From contig NZ_CP034759.1 in NCBI RefSeq assembly GCF_004295665.1, positions 1,984,001-2,048,000 on the forward strand: a stretch of 64,000 nt of DNA. The letters are read 5' to 3'. How positions within the stretch are numbered: the stretch's first letter is position 1; the number at the start of each line of letters is the position of its first letter. This DNA comes from Litorilituus sediminis. GTDB lineage: Bacteria > Pseudomonadota > Gammaproteobacteria > Enterobacterales > Alteromonadaceae. Below are positions 37,536-47,396 of this stretch, piece by piece. Below the pieces are notes generated by a model that saw nothing but the letters and a program-made list of their open reading frames with translations, was not told where the DNA came from and did no database searches. The translations under genes and the position numbers were made by a program.

Positions 37536-37752
37536 ACATTTAAAGTTAAAGCTCTAATCGTTTAAAAAATAAACTCCTTATTTTTCACTTTGATAACTAT
37601 TGTGGCGCAAACTATGCAGTTTTCATTGTGTGATGATTTATTGGTATCACTTGAAGCAGCATAAATTGCAGTTACTGCGTCATTATCGATAAGCCATTTC
37701 ACTACAACTTACTGAACGTGTACTTGAACTTTATACTGCAAAGGAGTTAATA

Positions 37753-38580
37753 ATGAACACGCTTAAAAAGATTTTACTAACACTCACTTTTTCTACCCTG
37801 GGGCTCGCCTTTACCAGTAATGCGACACCTATTACCTCATGGGACTGGGAAGTTGATACCGCTTTTACTGATTATGATCCAGCAGCAGATGTTAACGCAA
37901 GTGATGACAATCACTGGTGGAGTGACCCTACCTTCCTTTCTTGGGGCACAGAAGCTAATATTTTTGATGAAATAAGCTCGCTCGATGTTTCAAGTGGTAG
38001 TAGCGGCCATAAAGATGGTACTGGCTTAGCCAGTGGTGACTGGGCATTAACAGCAACATTAACCCACAACAACTTTATTATTACCGGCACTTCGCTTAGT
38101 TCAGCACAACTTAGCACTAAGTTACAAGTTGCCCCTAATGGCATGTCGCTTGACGATGGGTTACCTGCGCTAATGTTTGATATTTTATTCGAGGAAACAC
38201 CAAACGCTGCCCCTTGTACCTATGGCGGTATTATTCCTTGTAGTAACGATATTTTCGTAATCGATCTATTTGGTGCTGGTGGCGACGATATTGTATTTGA
38301 TCCAATTTCTGGCACCTTCAACCAACAGTTTTCGATTGGTCAATATACTTATAACATTGCCATCCTAGTTGATACCTTAGCGGAATTGCACCCTGACATT
38401 TGTGCAAGAGCAGGTGTTCAAGGTGGTGCAAGCTGTATCGGTTTAACCACTGTAGAAAATCAAGCTAATACATTTGATGTAAATATGAGAATTACGCAAG
38501 TTCCAGAGCCAGCATCAATTTTATTATTAAGCTTGGCGCTACTTGGTATATTCGCTAGCATGCGTAACAAGCATATATAA
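37753..38580 (+). CDS. THxN-family PEP-CTERM protein
   Basis: A 275-residue secreted protein: signal peptide about 1-25 (LKKILLTLTFSTLGLAF), SWDWEVDTAFTDY near the mature start, the THNN motif in LTHNNFIITG, and a C-terminal PEP-CTERM anchor (VPEPASILLLSLALLGIFAS followed by basic residues). Such proteins are sorted by an exosortase and often appear in biofilm or matrix contexts. The exosortase is not in the window. An insertion sequence begins 64 bases downstream. Confidence 0.9.
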   Translation: MNTLKKILLTLTFSTLGLAFTSNATPITSWDWEVDTAFTDYDPAADVNASDDNHWWSDPTFLSWGTEANIFDEISSLDVSSGSSGHKDGTGLASGDWALTATLTHNNFIITGTSLSSAQLSTKLQVAPNGMSLDDGLPALMFDILFEETPNAAPCTYGGIIPCSNDIFVIDLFGAGGDDIVFDPISGTFNQQFSIGQYTYNIAILVDTLAELHPDICARAGVQGGASCIGLTTVENQANTFDVNMRITQVPEPASILLLSLALLGIFASMRNKHI

Positions 38581-38724
38581 AGAGGATAACAAGCTTACCT
38601 ATTAATGTGTTCTATATTGTAAACGTACACCAATGTAAGTTTTAAAGGCTGCCTAGGCAGTAATGCCGATCAGTTAAGGCAAAAAAGTTTGGGGATCAAT
38701 TGAACGATCCCTACAATATGTAAG

Positions 38725-38756
38725 AATCCGATAAATAAAGTTTATCGGATTTTTTT
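38725..38756 (+). terminator. Terminator-like hairpin directly before the transposase start
   Basis: AATCCGATAAA/TTTATCGGATT with a five-base loop and a T-run that runs straight into the ATG at 38757. It is well suited to stop outside transcription from entering the transposase gene. Confidence 0.8.
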
Positions 38757-40088
38757 ATGCGCTTTGAAAGTGAACTTGCTACAGCCTTTAGTTCTTGTAA
38801 TACCTTCCACACCTTTGAGAAATACGCAGAGTTGCTCTCCCCTGAGTTGATTAAACAAGGCTTTAAACAAGCTGGCGTCGCCACAATTAGAAAAAGGCGC
38901 CTACCACTTGAAACCGTGCTTTGGTCAATTATCGGTATGGCACTATATCGTCAGAAGTCGGTTTGGGATATAGCCACTCAGATGGATATCATGTTGCCTG
39001 ATAAAAAGCCATTAGTGGCACCAAGCGCACTGGTTCAAGCAAGACAAAGGTTAGGCGCAGATGCCGTTAAAGAAGTGTTTAAAGTGATGGCACAGCATGG
39101 TTATGAATCGAACCAGTTTGAAACATGGGCGGGCTTGAACCTGCTAGCCGTTGATGGTGTCGTATGGCGAGTCGCCGATACTGCTGAAAACCACAAAGTA
39201 TTTGAAACGCAAAGTAACCAGCATAGAGAAAATATTTATCCTCAAATCCGTATGGTTTGTCACATGGAAATTACGAGCCACCAGCTAATCAACAGCGTAT
39301 TTTCAGGTTACCGAACTAATGAAATGAAATTAGCAGAAGGGCTAATAGAAACGACACCAGATAATACATTAACTATCTTCGATAAAGGCTATTACTCGCT
39401 TGGTTTGCTCAATCGATGGCATCAAGCAGGAGAACAAAGACACTGGATGATACCAGCTCGTAAAGACTTAAATTACGATGTCATCCAGAGTTTGGGCAAG
39501 AATGATAAACGTATTCGGTTAACAACAACGCCTCAAGCTCGTAAAAAATTTAATGACCTACCAGAACATATTGAAGCCAGATTAGTGAGTAAAAAAATTA
39601 AAGGTAAAGAGTACCGTATTCTGACCTCAATGGTCGACCCAATACGCTTTCCAAGCGAAGAAATGGTTGAGTTATACCGGTATCGCTGGGAAATAGAATT
39701 AGGCTATCGAGAGATGAAACAATCGCTACTTAACAGCGCTTATACTTTAAGAAGCAAGCGACCAGATATGATTGAACAGGAGTTATGGGGACTCCTTCTG
39801 TGCTACAACTTGATAAGGCAAGGGATGACAGCGGCAGCAAGAAAGCTTAATAGCACTTGGCCTAATCAGCTTAGCTTCACGAGTTGCTCAATGGCAATTA
39901 CTCAGTTCTTTGCCACATTGCCTCTGTCTAGCCCTGGCAATATTCCCAAACACTATGAAGCTTTACTGACACAAATGACTTATTTTAAATTACCAGAGCG
40001 GCGTGAAGAGAGGCAATACCCAAGGTGGGTTAAGGCAAAACCCCAAAGGTATCCAAGGAATACAAAAAATGCCAATCAGCTTAACTGA
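38757..40088 (+). CDS. IS4-family transposase
   Basis: The 443-residue DDE transposase has Asp133 (AVDGVVW), Asp209 (TIFDKGYYS) and Glu314. The IS4 signature Y-x2-R-x3-E-x6-K is exact at Tyr307, Arg310, Glu314 and Lys321. The N-terminal part is the IS4-type DNA-binding domain. No stop or frameshift interrupts it. The ATG is only six bases after a terminator-like hairpin, and no ribosome-binding site is visible. Confidence 0.93.
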   Translation: MRFESELATAFSSCNTFHTFEKYAELLSPELIKQGFKQAGVATIRKRRLPLETVLWSIIGMALYRQKSVWDIATQMDIMLPDKKPLVAPSALVQARQRLGADAVKEVFKVMAQHGYESNQFETWAGLNLLAVDGVVWRVADTAENHKVFETQSNQHRENIYPQIRMVCHMEITSHQLINSVFSGYRTNEMKLAEGLIETTPDNTLTIFDKGYYSLGLLNRWHQAGEQRHWMIPARKDLNYDVIQSLGKNDKRIRLTTTPQARKKFNDLPEHIEARLVSKKIKGKEYRILTSMVDPIRFPSEEMVELYRYRWEIELGYREMKQSLLNSAYTLRSKRPDMIEQELWGLLLCYNLIRQGMTAAARKLNSTWPNQLSFTSCSMAITQFFATLPLSSPGNIPKHYEALLTQMTYFKLPERREERQYPRWVKAKPQRYPRNTKNANQLN

Positions 40089-40205
40089 CTGGCATTACTG
40101 CCTAGGCAGCCTTTTTTTCTTAGCTTTAAACATAAACTTTGTTGTTATTCGCTTAGCAATTAAAGTTAGGTTAAAATACGCGCTTTACAGCAAACCTACT
40201 CCTTC

Positions 40206-40829
40206 ATGCTAGACATCACATTATTATCCATTTTTATCCCTACTTTCTTCATTGTCAGTATCACGCCGGGTATGTGTATGACCTTAGCGATGACGCTAGG
40301 CATGTCGATTGGCATACGAAAAACACTTTGGATGATGTGGGGTGAGTTATTAGGCGTTGCCGTTGTAGCCTTGGCAGCTGTACTAGGTGTTTCCGCAGTT
40401 ATGTTGAAATTTCCACAAGTATTTAATGTGTTAAAGTTATTTGGCGCTGCTTATTTAGCTTATGTTGCCATCAATATGTGGCGCTCAAAGGGAAAACTAG
40501 CACTTAGCGAAGATGACAAGCAAAATAAAAATATCAGTAGAAGTCAATTATTTACTCAGGGCTTTATAACCGCCATAGCAAATCCGAAAGGTTGGGCATT
40601 TATGGTGTCGTTATTACCGCCTTTTATTAATCCAAGCATTGCCCTGCCTATGCAACTTAGTGTATTGATTTTTGTCATTTTATGCTCTGAATTTCTTTGT
40701 ATGACCATTTATGCAACAGGCGGAAAAACTATAGGGAAATTACTAACACAAAAGAATAATGTGAAATTACTCAACAAGTTATCTGGCTCATTAATGGCTC
40801 TAGTCGCTTTGTGGCTGGCACTAAGTTAA
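40206..40829 (+). CDS. LysE/RhtB-family amino acid exporter
   Basis: A 207-residue inner-membrane protein with about six hydrophobic segments. It has the family signature near the N-terminus (FFIVSITPGMCMTLAMTLGMSIG) and ITAIANPKGWAFMVSLLPPF in the middle. It probably exports an amino acid or a similar compound; the substrate is not known. It is placed just right of the IS4 element. Confidence 0.9.
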   Translation: MLDITLLSIFIPTFFIVSITPGMCMTLAMTLGMSIGIRKTLWMMWGELLGVAVVALAAVLGVSAVMLKFPQVFNVLKLFGAAYLAYVAINMWRSKGKLALSEDDKQNKNISRSQLFTQGFITAIANPKGWAFMVSLLPPFINPSIALPMQLSVLIFVILCSEFLCMTIYATGGKTIGKLLTQKNNVKLLNKLSGSLMALVALWLALS

Positions 40830-40877
40830 TAACTAGCGCATATGTTTGCCTGCAACATCTAAATAAATAAGTTATCT

Positions 40878-42542
40878 ATGAACGCTCACTGTTTTACCTA
40901 CTTCAAACAAGATATCTCACAATTAGCTTTACCAGAAAAGTTTACATATCCATTTTGCTACAAAACTCATCCGCTTGCCTTAGCAGCATCTAAGCAGCTA
41001 CAGGCACAGCTAGCCAAAATTCACCTTGTTGATAGCAAAACCCAAGGTAGAATGTATGGGGTTTTAGTGGTACGTAATGAAAGCAATGAGCTTGGCTACT
41101 TATCTGCGCTTTCAGGCAATACCAACCAGACTTTATCAAAGGAAGAGCATAGCGTTGCTTTTGTACCCGCTATTCATCAAGCGAAGCAGAAAACAGACTT
41201 TGAACTGACTACGCAAGCTAAAATTAATGAACTAAATAGTCATATTAACGAACTTGAAGCCAGTCCTCAGCTAGCTCTGCTAACGCAAGAGCTAGCACAA
41301 GCTAAAGCTAACTATAGTGAGCAATTAGCGCATCATCAGCACACTATGCGAGAGAACAAAAAGTCACGTAAAGCAAAACGTGCTTGGTTAGAAGCCGCTG
41401 AGCTTACGGCAGATGAATATAAAACCATCAGCATTGATTTAGCCAGAGCCAGTGTCACCGATAAAAAAGCACTGCTCGCTTTTAAAGAAAGCTCTGTTAG
41501 CAACATTGATAAGTTACAAGCGCAATTAACCGCGTTAACAGAGGAAGTATCACAATTAAAAAAAGCCAGAAAAAAGCTCTCTGCTAAATTACAAAAGCAC
41601 TACTTTAAGCAATATCAAATGTTAAATATTCACGGTGAAACTAAAGATTTAACAGAATTATTTGCCGATACCATCCAACAAAAACCACCTGCTGGTGCTG
41701 GCGATTGCGCAGCACCTAAGCTTTTACAGTATGCCTTCGCACACAAGTTAACCCCGATATGTATGGCTGAATTTTGGTGGGGAGCACAACCTAAATCTGA
41801 AATTCGTAAACACGGTCATTTTTACCCTTCATGCCAAGGCAAATGCCAGCCAATACTTAGCCATATGCTTTCAGGTATGGCGGTTGATGATAATCCTTTA
41901 TTAGAAAACCCCGCCAAAAATAAAGACCTGGAAATAGTGTATCAAGATGAACACCTTGTGGTTGTTAATAAACCCGCTGACTTTTTATCCGTACCAGGAA
42001 AAACTATTCAAGATTCAGTATATAGTCGAATTAAAGCACGCTTTCCTCAAGCAACTGGCAGCTTGATCATTCACCGTTTAGATATGGCAACATCTGGCTT
42101 GCTAATGCTAGCTTTAACAGAGCGCGCCCATAAGCACTTGCAGCAACAGTTTATTAATAAAGAAGTCAGTAAACGCTATGTTGCAATAATAGAGGGTGAA
42201 TTAAATAAAGCACAGGGAGAGATTCGATTACCACTGCGCTGCGACTTTAACGATAGGCCAAGGCAAATGGTTTGTTTTGAGCATGGCAAGTATGCTGAAA
42301 CCAAGTGGCAGGTTATAGAAAAAATAGCTGGCAAAACCAAAGTACTGTTATACCCAATAACCGGTCGAACCCACCAGCTTCGTATGCATTGCGCTCACCC
42401 AGATGGATTGAATATGCCAATAGTTGGTGATGACTTATATGGACAAAGTGCTAACCGATTGCATTTACATGCACAATATTTAAGTTTTACCCACCCAATC
42501 AGTAAAGAAAGGCTCACATTTGAGCTAGATGCCGAGTTTTAA
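40878..42542 (+). CDS. RluA-family RNA pseudouridine synthase, long form
   Basis: The protein has 554 residues. The C-terminal 220 or so form the synthase: VYQDEHLVVVNKPADFLSVP, catalytic Asp in HRLDMATSGLLML (about residue 400), KRYVAIIEG and GRTHQLRMHCAHPDGL. The N-terminal half is a long charged, coiled-coil-like region (about 115-255) followed by a Cys-containing PPAGAGDCAAPKLL segment. This long form is known in marine gammaproteobacteria; its RNA target is not assigned. Confidence 0.87.
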   Translation: MNAHCFTYFKQDISQLALPEKFTYPFCYKTHPLALAASKQLQAQLAKIHLVDSKTQGRMYGVLVVRNESNELGYLSALSGNTNQTLSKEEHSVAFVPAIHQAKQKTDFELTTQAKINELNSHINELEASPQLALLTQELAQAKANYSEQLAHHQHTMRENKKSRKAKRAWLEAAELTADEYKTISIDLARASVTDKKALLAFKESSVSNIDKLQAQLTALTEEVSQLKKARKKLSAKLQKHYFKQYQMLNIHGETKDLTELFADTIQQKPPAGAGDCAAPKLLQYAFAHKLTPICMAEFWWGAQPKSEIRKHGHFYPSCQGKCQPILSHMLSGMAVDDNPLLENPAKNKDLEIVYQDEHLVVVNKPADFLSVPGKTIQDSVYSRIKARFPQATGSLIIHRLDMATSGLLMLALTERAHKHLQQQFINKEVSKRYVAIIEGELNKAQGEIRLPLRCDFNDRPRQMVCFEHGKYAETKWQVIEKIAGKTKVLLYPITGRTHQLRMHCAHPDGLNMPIVGDDLYGQSANRLHLHAQYLSFTHPISKERLTFELDAEF

Positions 42543-42709
42543 AAGTGTCTATTTTTTTTACAATACGCAGAAAAAGCAAAGAAATTAAACAGTAATCATA
42601 TAAAAACAATATTAAAAGCAATGGTATACAATGTACGGCACAGCAATTGCTAATTATGTAGTCTTGAAAAAACTTAACTGGTTATAATAAAAAATTAGGA
42701 CAAGATTAC

Positions 42710-43462
42710 ATGAATAAACTAGTCGCCTTTGCATTAACGCTTTGCAGTTTAGTATCAACCTCAGTATTAGCGACACCTATGCTGATTTCCTCAACATGGA
42801 ATGATAACTCTATTCATATCTTAGATGAGTCGTTTAATAGTGTTACTAGCTTCACTACAGGCGGTTCAAACCCAAATGGTGTGGCAGCAAATAACTCGCT
42901 CATTTTTAGCGGTCACTTTCTTTCAAAAGAAGTTATTGCCTACGATCACACAGGTGTAGAGCAATATAGATGGTCTTCACAATTACTAAGCGGCTTACAA
43001 GGTATGACTGTAGTTGGTAATGAATTAGCTATCTACAGCCAAAACAGCATTAACTTTTTCGATATAGCCAACGGTAGCTTCTTAAGATCATTTAATACGG
43101 CAAGCAGCATAGAAGGTATAGCCTTTGATGGCACTAATATTTGGGCGCTAGGTAATAGTCTTTTTGCTTACAACCCTACTACAGGTGCATTGATGGATAC
43201 AATTAACAATGCTGCAGCGGGCTTATCATTTGGTGGTACAGGTATTGCAAGTCTTGGTCAAGGTCAGTTAGCCTTAGCTGGTACTAACGGTACTTGGTTC
43301 ACAGTTTCAACTACCGATGGCAGTGTTATCAACTCTGGCAACAATGGTTTAAACATGTACGGCCTTTCTTCTCTGGTAACAGACATTCCAGAGCCATCAA
43401 CCTTAGCTATTTTTGCATTAGGTGTTTTAGGTTTAACAGCTCGTCGAGTTAAGAAATCTTAG
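42710..43462 (+). CDS. PEP-CTERM protein with beta-propeller-like body
   Basis: This 250-residue protein has a signal peptide (LVAFALTLCSLVSTSVLA), a body of repeated strands with WNDNSIHILDE and IEGIAFDGTNIWALGNSLF that suggests a beta-propeller, and a C-terminal IPEPSTLAIFALGVLGLTARRVKK anchor signal. Surface or exported role through exosortase sorting; a specific function is unknown. A good terminator follows. Confidence 0.87.
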   Translation: MNKLVAFALTLCSLVSTSVLATPMLISSTWNDNSIHILDESFNSVTSFTTGGSNPNGVAANNSLIFSGHFLSKEVIAYDHTGVEQYRWSSQLLSGLQGMTVVGNELAIYSQNSINFFDIANGSFLRSFNTASSIEGIAFDGTNIWALGNSLFAYNPTTGALMDTINNAAAGLSFGGTGIASLGQGQLALAGTNGTWFTVSTTDGSVINSGNNGLNMYGLSSLVTDIPEPSTLAIFALGVLGLTARRVKKS

Positions 43463-43486
43463 TTTGCTTTAGTTAAATTCTTTTTG

Positions 43487-43513
43487 AAACGTCGCTTTTT
43501 GCGGCGTTTTTTT
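43487..43513 (+). terminator. Terminator after the second PEP-CTERM gene
   Basis: Stem ACGTCGC/GCGGCGT (one wobble pair) with a TTTTT loop and a seven-base T-run. Confidence 0.85.
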
Positions 43514-43565
43514 GTTTCTGCTAGGCAAGTAACAAAGAAAAATAAGAAAACTCATTGCTACTATA

Positions 43566-44039
43566 CTAATTGAAATAATTATTGATTACATAATCTAAAG
43601 CAAGATTAGCTGGCATTGCTTTATCAGGTATAACGCCATTATCTTGCCAACTCTCATTGCCTGTTGAGGAGTGCACGCTGGCAACTGGCAGTTTCAAAAT
43701 TAGCTGTTCATTTAGCTCAACTTCATCAAACCAATAACTTACGCCCATAGTTGCTTCACCAATCACTAGTGCACCTCGTAATTTTTGCAAATCATAAGCG
43801 ATAAATTCGCCGCTCCCTTGAGTAAAAGCAGAGCTAAGTATTGCTATTGGCTTATGCAAATAACTAGCTTGCTCTGTAACCTTTTCAGAATACAAGTTTA
43901 CTGACGCAATATGCTCAGCATAAGTGAGTTCATCACCGTGGCTATAAATTTCTAAAAAATTACTGGCGGAATAATCAGGATTTGCAATCTGGTATGACCA
44001 GAAGTAGTATTTAGTGATGATGACATCCATTGGCGCCAC
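43566..44039 (-). pseudogene. C-terminal remnant of an S41-family peptidase
   Basis: The 157 residues match only the end of an S41 (C-terminal processing/IRBP-like) peptidase: PIAILSSAFTQGSGEFIAYD with the candidate Ser, then GALVIGEATMGVSYWF and NGVIPDKAMPANLALDYV. The N-terminal domains and a signal peptide are missing, because the frame opens into the divergent hydrolase gene start at 44041. It is most likely a truncated copy left by a rearrangement. A short functional protein cannot be excluded. Confidence 0.65.
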
Positions 44040-44040
44040 T

Positions 44041-44904
44041 ATGACTCATATCGCAAGCAAAGACATTCACATAACTTGTGCTGATCAATGTAAATTAGCA
44101 GCAAGCATTTTTCATCCTAAAGGCGAGCTCAAAGGCGCGGTTATGATAGGCCCAGCAACAGGGATAAAGCGCCAGTTTTATGGCAATTTTGCTCGCTATC
44201 TCGCTGAGCATGGTTATGGGGTAATTACTTTTGATAATAGAGGCATAGGTGGGTCTTTACATGGGCATGTAAAACAGAGTGATGTAACCTTGCAATGCTG
44301 GGGAGAAAAAGACATGCCTGCTGTTTTACAACAGCTTCAAAAAAGCTTTCCTGATTGTCGTTATCATCTAATTGGTCATAGCGCTGGCGGTCAGTTAGTT
44401 GGTTTAATGCCTAACGCTAACGAACTAAGCTCTATGTTTAATTTTGCCAGTTCATCAGGTTGTCTAAGGAATATGAAGCTACATCATCAGGTAAAAGCGC
44501 ACTTCTTTATGAATTTTTTTATTCCTGTCACGAATAGGCTATTTGGTTATACCAAATCTCACTGGGTGGGCATGGGTGAGCCGCTACCTAAAAAAGTAGC
44601 AAAACAATGGCAAACTTGGTGCAACGGCAGTGGTTACGTAAAAATGGCTTTTGGTACCAGCGTGCATAAACATTTATACCATCACCTTGAACTCCCGGCT
44701 ATGTGGCTTAACGCGACAGATGATTTTATCGCTAACGATAAAAATGTCGCCGATATGCTTAAGGTGTTTACTCAAATGTCAGCACAAACTAAAACACTGA
44801 ATGCCAGAGACTATAATCTCAATGAAATTGGTCACATGAAATTTTTTAGTCAAAAGTCTAAGCAATTATGGCCTTATGCAACCAAGTGGTTAGATGAGCA
44901 CTAA
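44041..44904 (+). CDS. Alpha/beta hydrolase
   Basis: A 287-residue hydrolase with ATG at 44041 (MTHIASKDIHI); an earlier in-frame ATG at 44014 would overlap the S41 remnant and adds nothing conserved. The nucleophile elbow is GHSAGG (LIGHSAGGQLVG). Asp in NATDDFIAN and His in NEIGHMKFF complete the triad. The family resembles putative serine aminopeptidase/lysophospholipase-type proteins; the substrate is unknown. Confidence 0.85.
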   Translation: MTHIASKDIHITCADQCKLAASIFHPKGELKGAVMIGPATGIKRQFYGNFARYLAEHGYGVITFDNRGIGGSLHGHVKQSDVTLQCWGEKDMPAVLQQLQKSFPDCRYHLIGHSAGGQLVGLMPNANELSSMFNFASSSGCLRNMKLHHQVKAHFFMNFFIPVTNRLFGYTKSHWVGMGEPLPKKVAKQWQTWCNGSGYVKMAFGTSVHKHLYHHLELPAMWLNATDDFIANDKNVADMLKVFTQMSAQTKTLNARDYNLNEIGHMKFFSQKSKQLWPYATKWLDEH

Positions 44905-44989
44905 AGTGACTTTATCGCTAATATAAATGAACTAAATTCACGCGCATAACGTATAACCGATTAAATCATTTATTTTATGAGTGTTTATT

Positions 44990-45514
44990 ATGCGCAATTT
45001 ATTATTACTCCCCTTGCTCCTTTTAACCTTCGCTTGCTCTACCACCTACCCTAATAAAGATATTTCAGGAAAAACTTTCCCGAGTGTGTCGGGCGAGTCG
45101 TTAGCGTTTGAACAAATCTCTATACCAGATAACTTTGCAGATAATTTAACCCTATTTTTAATTGGCTATAAGCAAGACGCGCAGTTTGACATTGACCGTT
45201 GGCTGATCGCATTAGATATGACAGAAATACAATTACCTGTCTATGAATTACCGACAATTCAAGGCATGTTCCCTCGAATGTTTAAAACATACATAGATAA
45301 TGGCATGAGAAAAGGTATTCCTAAATCACTCTGGAAAGGCGTAATAACCATTTACGATGATGGCGAGAAAATACAAAAATTTACCGGTAATGAAAATCCA
45401 AACAATGCCAGAGTTGTGTTAGTGGATAAACAAGGCAAGATTATTTATTTCTATGATCAAGGCTTTGCTGTTGATGCACTTAATAACGTTAGGCAATTAG
45501 CAAGCTCATCATAA
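44990..45514 (+). CDS. Lipoprotein with thioredoxin-like fold, unknown
   Basis: With the ATG at 44990 the product has 174 residues. The signal ends in a lipobox LTFAC-S, so it is a lipoprotein. The frame also opens at GTG 44981, which is less likely. The mature part (SLAFEQISIPDNFADNLTLF; ARVVLVDKQGKIIYFYDQGF) looks like a peroxiredoxin/thioredoxin-fold protein without a CxxC pair. No redox function can be claimed. Confidence 0.75.
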   Translation: MRNLLLLPLLLLTFACSTTYPNKDISGKTFPSVSGESLAFEQISIPDNFADNLTLFLIGYKQDAQFDIDRWLIALDMTEIQLPVYELPTIQGMFPRMFKTYIDNGMRKGIPKSLWKGVITIYDDGEKIQKFTGNENPNNARVVLVDKQGKIIYFYDQGFAVDALNNVRQLASSS

Positions 45515-45639
45515 AACAATCAATATGTGAGTTTGCTATAGCACCTTAACGGGTGCTTGAAAGTAGCAATGAAAATCACTCAATAAGCTGCTACTACTAT
45601 TTCAATTCAATCCAATTTAACTAGGTTACTGAAATTACC

Positions 45640-46272
45640 ATGAAACATATAACCAGTAATGATTTAATCAATATGCAAACAAGGTTTCGCGCTCAACTGA
45701 TAAACAGCTTATCAGGATTTAAAAGTGCTAACCTCATCGGCACCACCAACAACCTCGAACAAACTAATTTGGCGATGTTTAGCTCTGTGTTTCATATTGG
45801 CGCTTCACCGGCACTGGTTGGCTTTATTGTTCGGCCACATACCACACCTCGCCATACACTAGAAAATATTCAGCAAACAAAGCACTACACAATTAACCAA
45901 GTCAGTAACCATATATGGCCCGCAGCACATCAAACCTCTGCTCGCTATACTAGAAAGCAATGTGAGTTCCAACAAACAGGATTAAATAAGCAATTTATTG
46001 CTGATATCTGTGCGCCTTTTGTCAAAGAAAGTCCCTTAAAGTACGCATTAATGCTAAAAGAGATCCTTCCTTTAACTGTTAACAACACCTTATTGGTTAT
46101 TGGAGAGGTTACTGATATTTTTTGCCAAAAAGATATCATTCACAACGATGGCTATATTGATATTGAAGCTTTAGGCACAGTGGCAATTTCAGGGCTAGAT
46201 AGTTACCACGAAACGCAACGGCTATCTCGATTAAGCTACGCCAAGCCTGAGCAAAAACTTCAATACTTTTAA
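45640..46272 (+). CDS. Flavin reductase-like FMN-binding protein
   Basis: This 210-residue protein has the flavin-reductase split-barrel: LSGFKSANLIGTTN, NLAMFSSVFHIGASPALVGFIVRP and TLENIQQTKHYTIN. Such proteins bind FMN and use NAD(P)H, or are partner reductases. No monooxygenase lies beside it. The start is well placed at an ATG after an AT-rich leader. Confidence 0.85.
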   Translation: MKHITSNDLINMQTRFRAQLINSLSGFKSANLIGTTNNLEQTNLAMFSSVFHIGASPALVGFIVRPHTTPRHTLENIQQTKHYTINQVSNHIWPAAHQTSARYTRKQCEFQQTGLNKQFIADICAPFVKESPLKYALMLKEILPLTVNNTLLVIGEVTDIFCQKDIIHNDGYIDIEALGTVAISGLDSYHETQRLSRLSYAKPEQKLQYF

Positions 46273-46305
46273 TGCGAATGATGAATATATGATAGAAACC
46301 CAGCA

Positions 46306-46911
46306 CTAATTAGCTGTCGCTTTACTTACTTGTTTAATTAATTGGCTGAGCTGAACTAAGTCATCTACCGTACATGTCGCTAAGTGTGCATATTCTAGAG
46401 TTTGACCATAGCTGAGCAAACATGATTGGGTATTGGCATTAATCGCCATTTGAATGTCATATAAATAATCACCAACAAACAAGATATTTTCCGGCTTTAT
46501 TTGCCAGTAATTAGCTAAGTAGACTAATGCATCAGGTGCAGGTTTAGCAGGAAAGTGTTCGCGGGTAATCAGTAAAGGTACATCAATGCCGTTGTTGCTG
46601 GTTTTTAGACTTGCTGCCGCTTTATTGTTTCGCGTAACAATGGCACAAGGAATATTTAAACGGTTGAGTAGCTGTAATAAATCATCAGTGCCAGGCATCT
46701 TTTTAGCTGCGATAGCATCAGCCATTTCATAATCATTAACCACTTGCTGCGCTTGCCTTTTTTGCTCTGTACTAAGCGAGTTAATAAAGTTGAGAATGTC
46801 TTCTTTTTCAGGGCAATTAATTGCGGCTTTGATTTCTCTAAAGTTTAAAGAGGAGGAAACCAGTGTGTTATCAAGGTCAAAAACCACAGCAAATATATTT
46901 TCTTTGAACAA
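46306..46911 (-). CDS. HAD-family hydrolase
   Basis: A 201-residue HAD phosphatase-like protein: motif I VFDLDNTLV, motif II in AIVTRNNKAA, motif III Lys within AKPAPDAL, and motif IV FVGDYLYDIQMA. The cap domain is the small helical type of the phosphoglycolate phosphatase/pyrophosphatase group. Substrate not known. It follows the small DUF3081-like gene by 18 bases. Confidence 0.9.
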   Translation of the reverse strand: MFKENIFAVVFDLDNTLVSSSLNFREIKAAINCPEKEDILNFINSLSTEQKRQAQQVVNDYEMADAIAAKKMPGTDDLLQLLNRLNIPCAIVTRNNKAAASLKTSNNGIDVPLLITREHFPAKPAPDALVYLANYWQIKPENILFVGDYLYDIQMAINANTQSCLLSYGQTLEYAHLATCTVDDLVQLSQLIKQVSKATAN

Positions 46912-46929
46912 TTTGTTAAATCCTTAATA

Positions 46930-47193
46930 CTACGATGATTTAGCAAGAATCTTATCTACTTTGCCTATAAATTTAGTTACGGTATCTTCGTGCTCATAGT
47001 CAAATTTAACACGATTATGAAACAACAATGTCACAATTAAATCATTATACTGCAACCAACAAGTGTAACCGCCAAAATCATGCCAAGCTTTAATGCCTTG
47101 ATATTCATAGCTATCATCTATTTTCTCACCTTGGCTAGACACTATATTAAACACCTGCAAAAAATTGCGCTGCTCTTGTAATACCTTTTCCAT
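46930..47193 (-). CDS. DUF3081-family protein
   Basis: An 87-residue protein with the pattern FNIVSSQGEKIDDSYEYQGI, DFGGYTCWLQYNDLIVTLLF and HNRVKFDYEHEDTVTKF that marks DUF3081. The function is unknown. It is upstream of, and probably co-transcribed with, the HAD hydrolase. Confidence 0.8.
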   Translation of the reverse strand: MEKVLQEQRNFLQVFNIVSSQGEKIDDSYEYQGIKAWHDFGGYTCWLQYNDLIVTLLFHNRVKFDYEHEDTVTKFIGKVDKILAKSS

Positions 47194-47396
47194 AAAAAGA
47201 ACCTAATATTTTGTTACTGATAAGCGCGTGAAAACACAGTAAAACTGACGCTTTTGTCATGACTTTTTCAAGATAAATATACGGATAGAGCAGCTAAAAA
47301 GATCAACTAACGTGCTCACAAAATGCAAGCAACTTAGTGATACAGCAAGTAATTGTCGGTAAACCGTTACTCGCACTAAGCGGCAATAACAAGGTT

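Larger units (their letters stand above)
38645..40113 (+). mobile_element. IS4-family insertion sequence, complete
   Basis: Imperfect 34-bp inverted repeats (two mismatches) bound the element. Left AAGGCTGCCTAGGCAGTAAT at 38645; right the complement ending at 40113. One transposase gene lies inside. I could not find a clear target duplication: the flanks are ...GTAAGTTTTA on the left and TTTTTCTTAG on the right. The element is intact by sequence. Confidence 0.88.
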
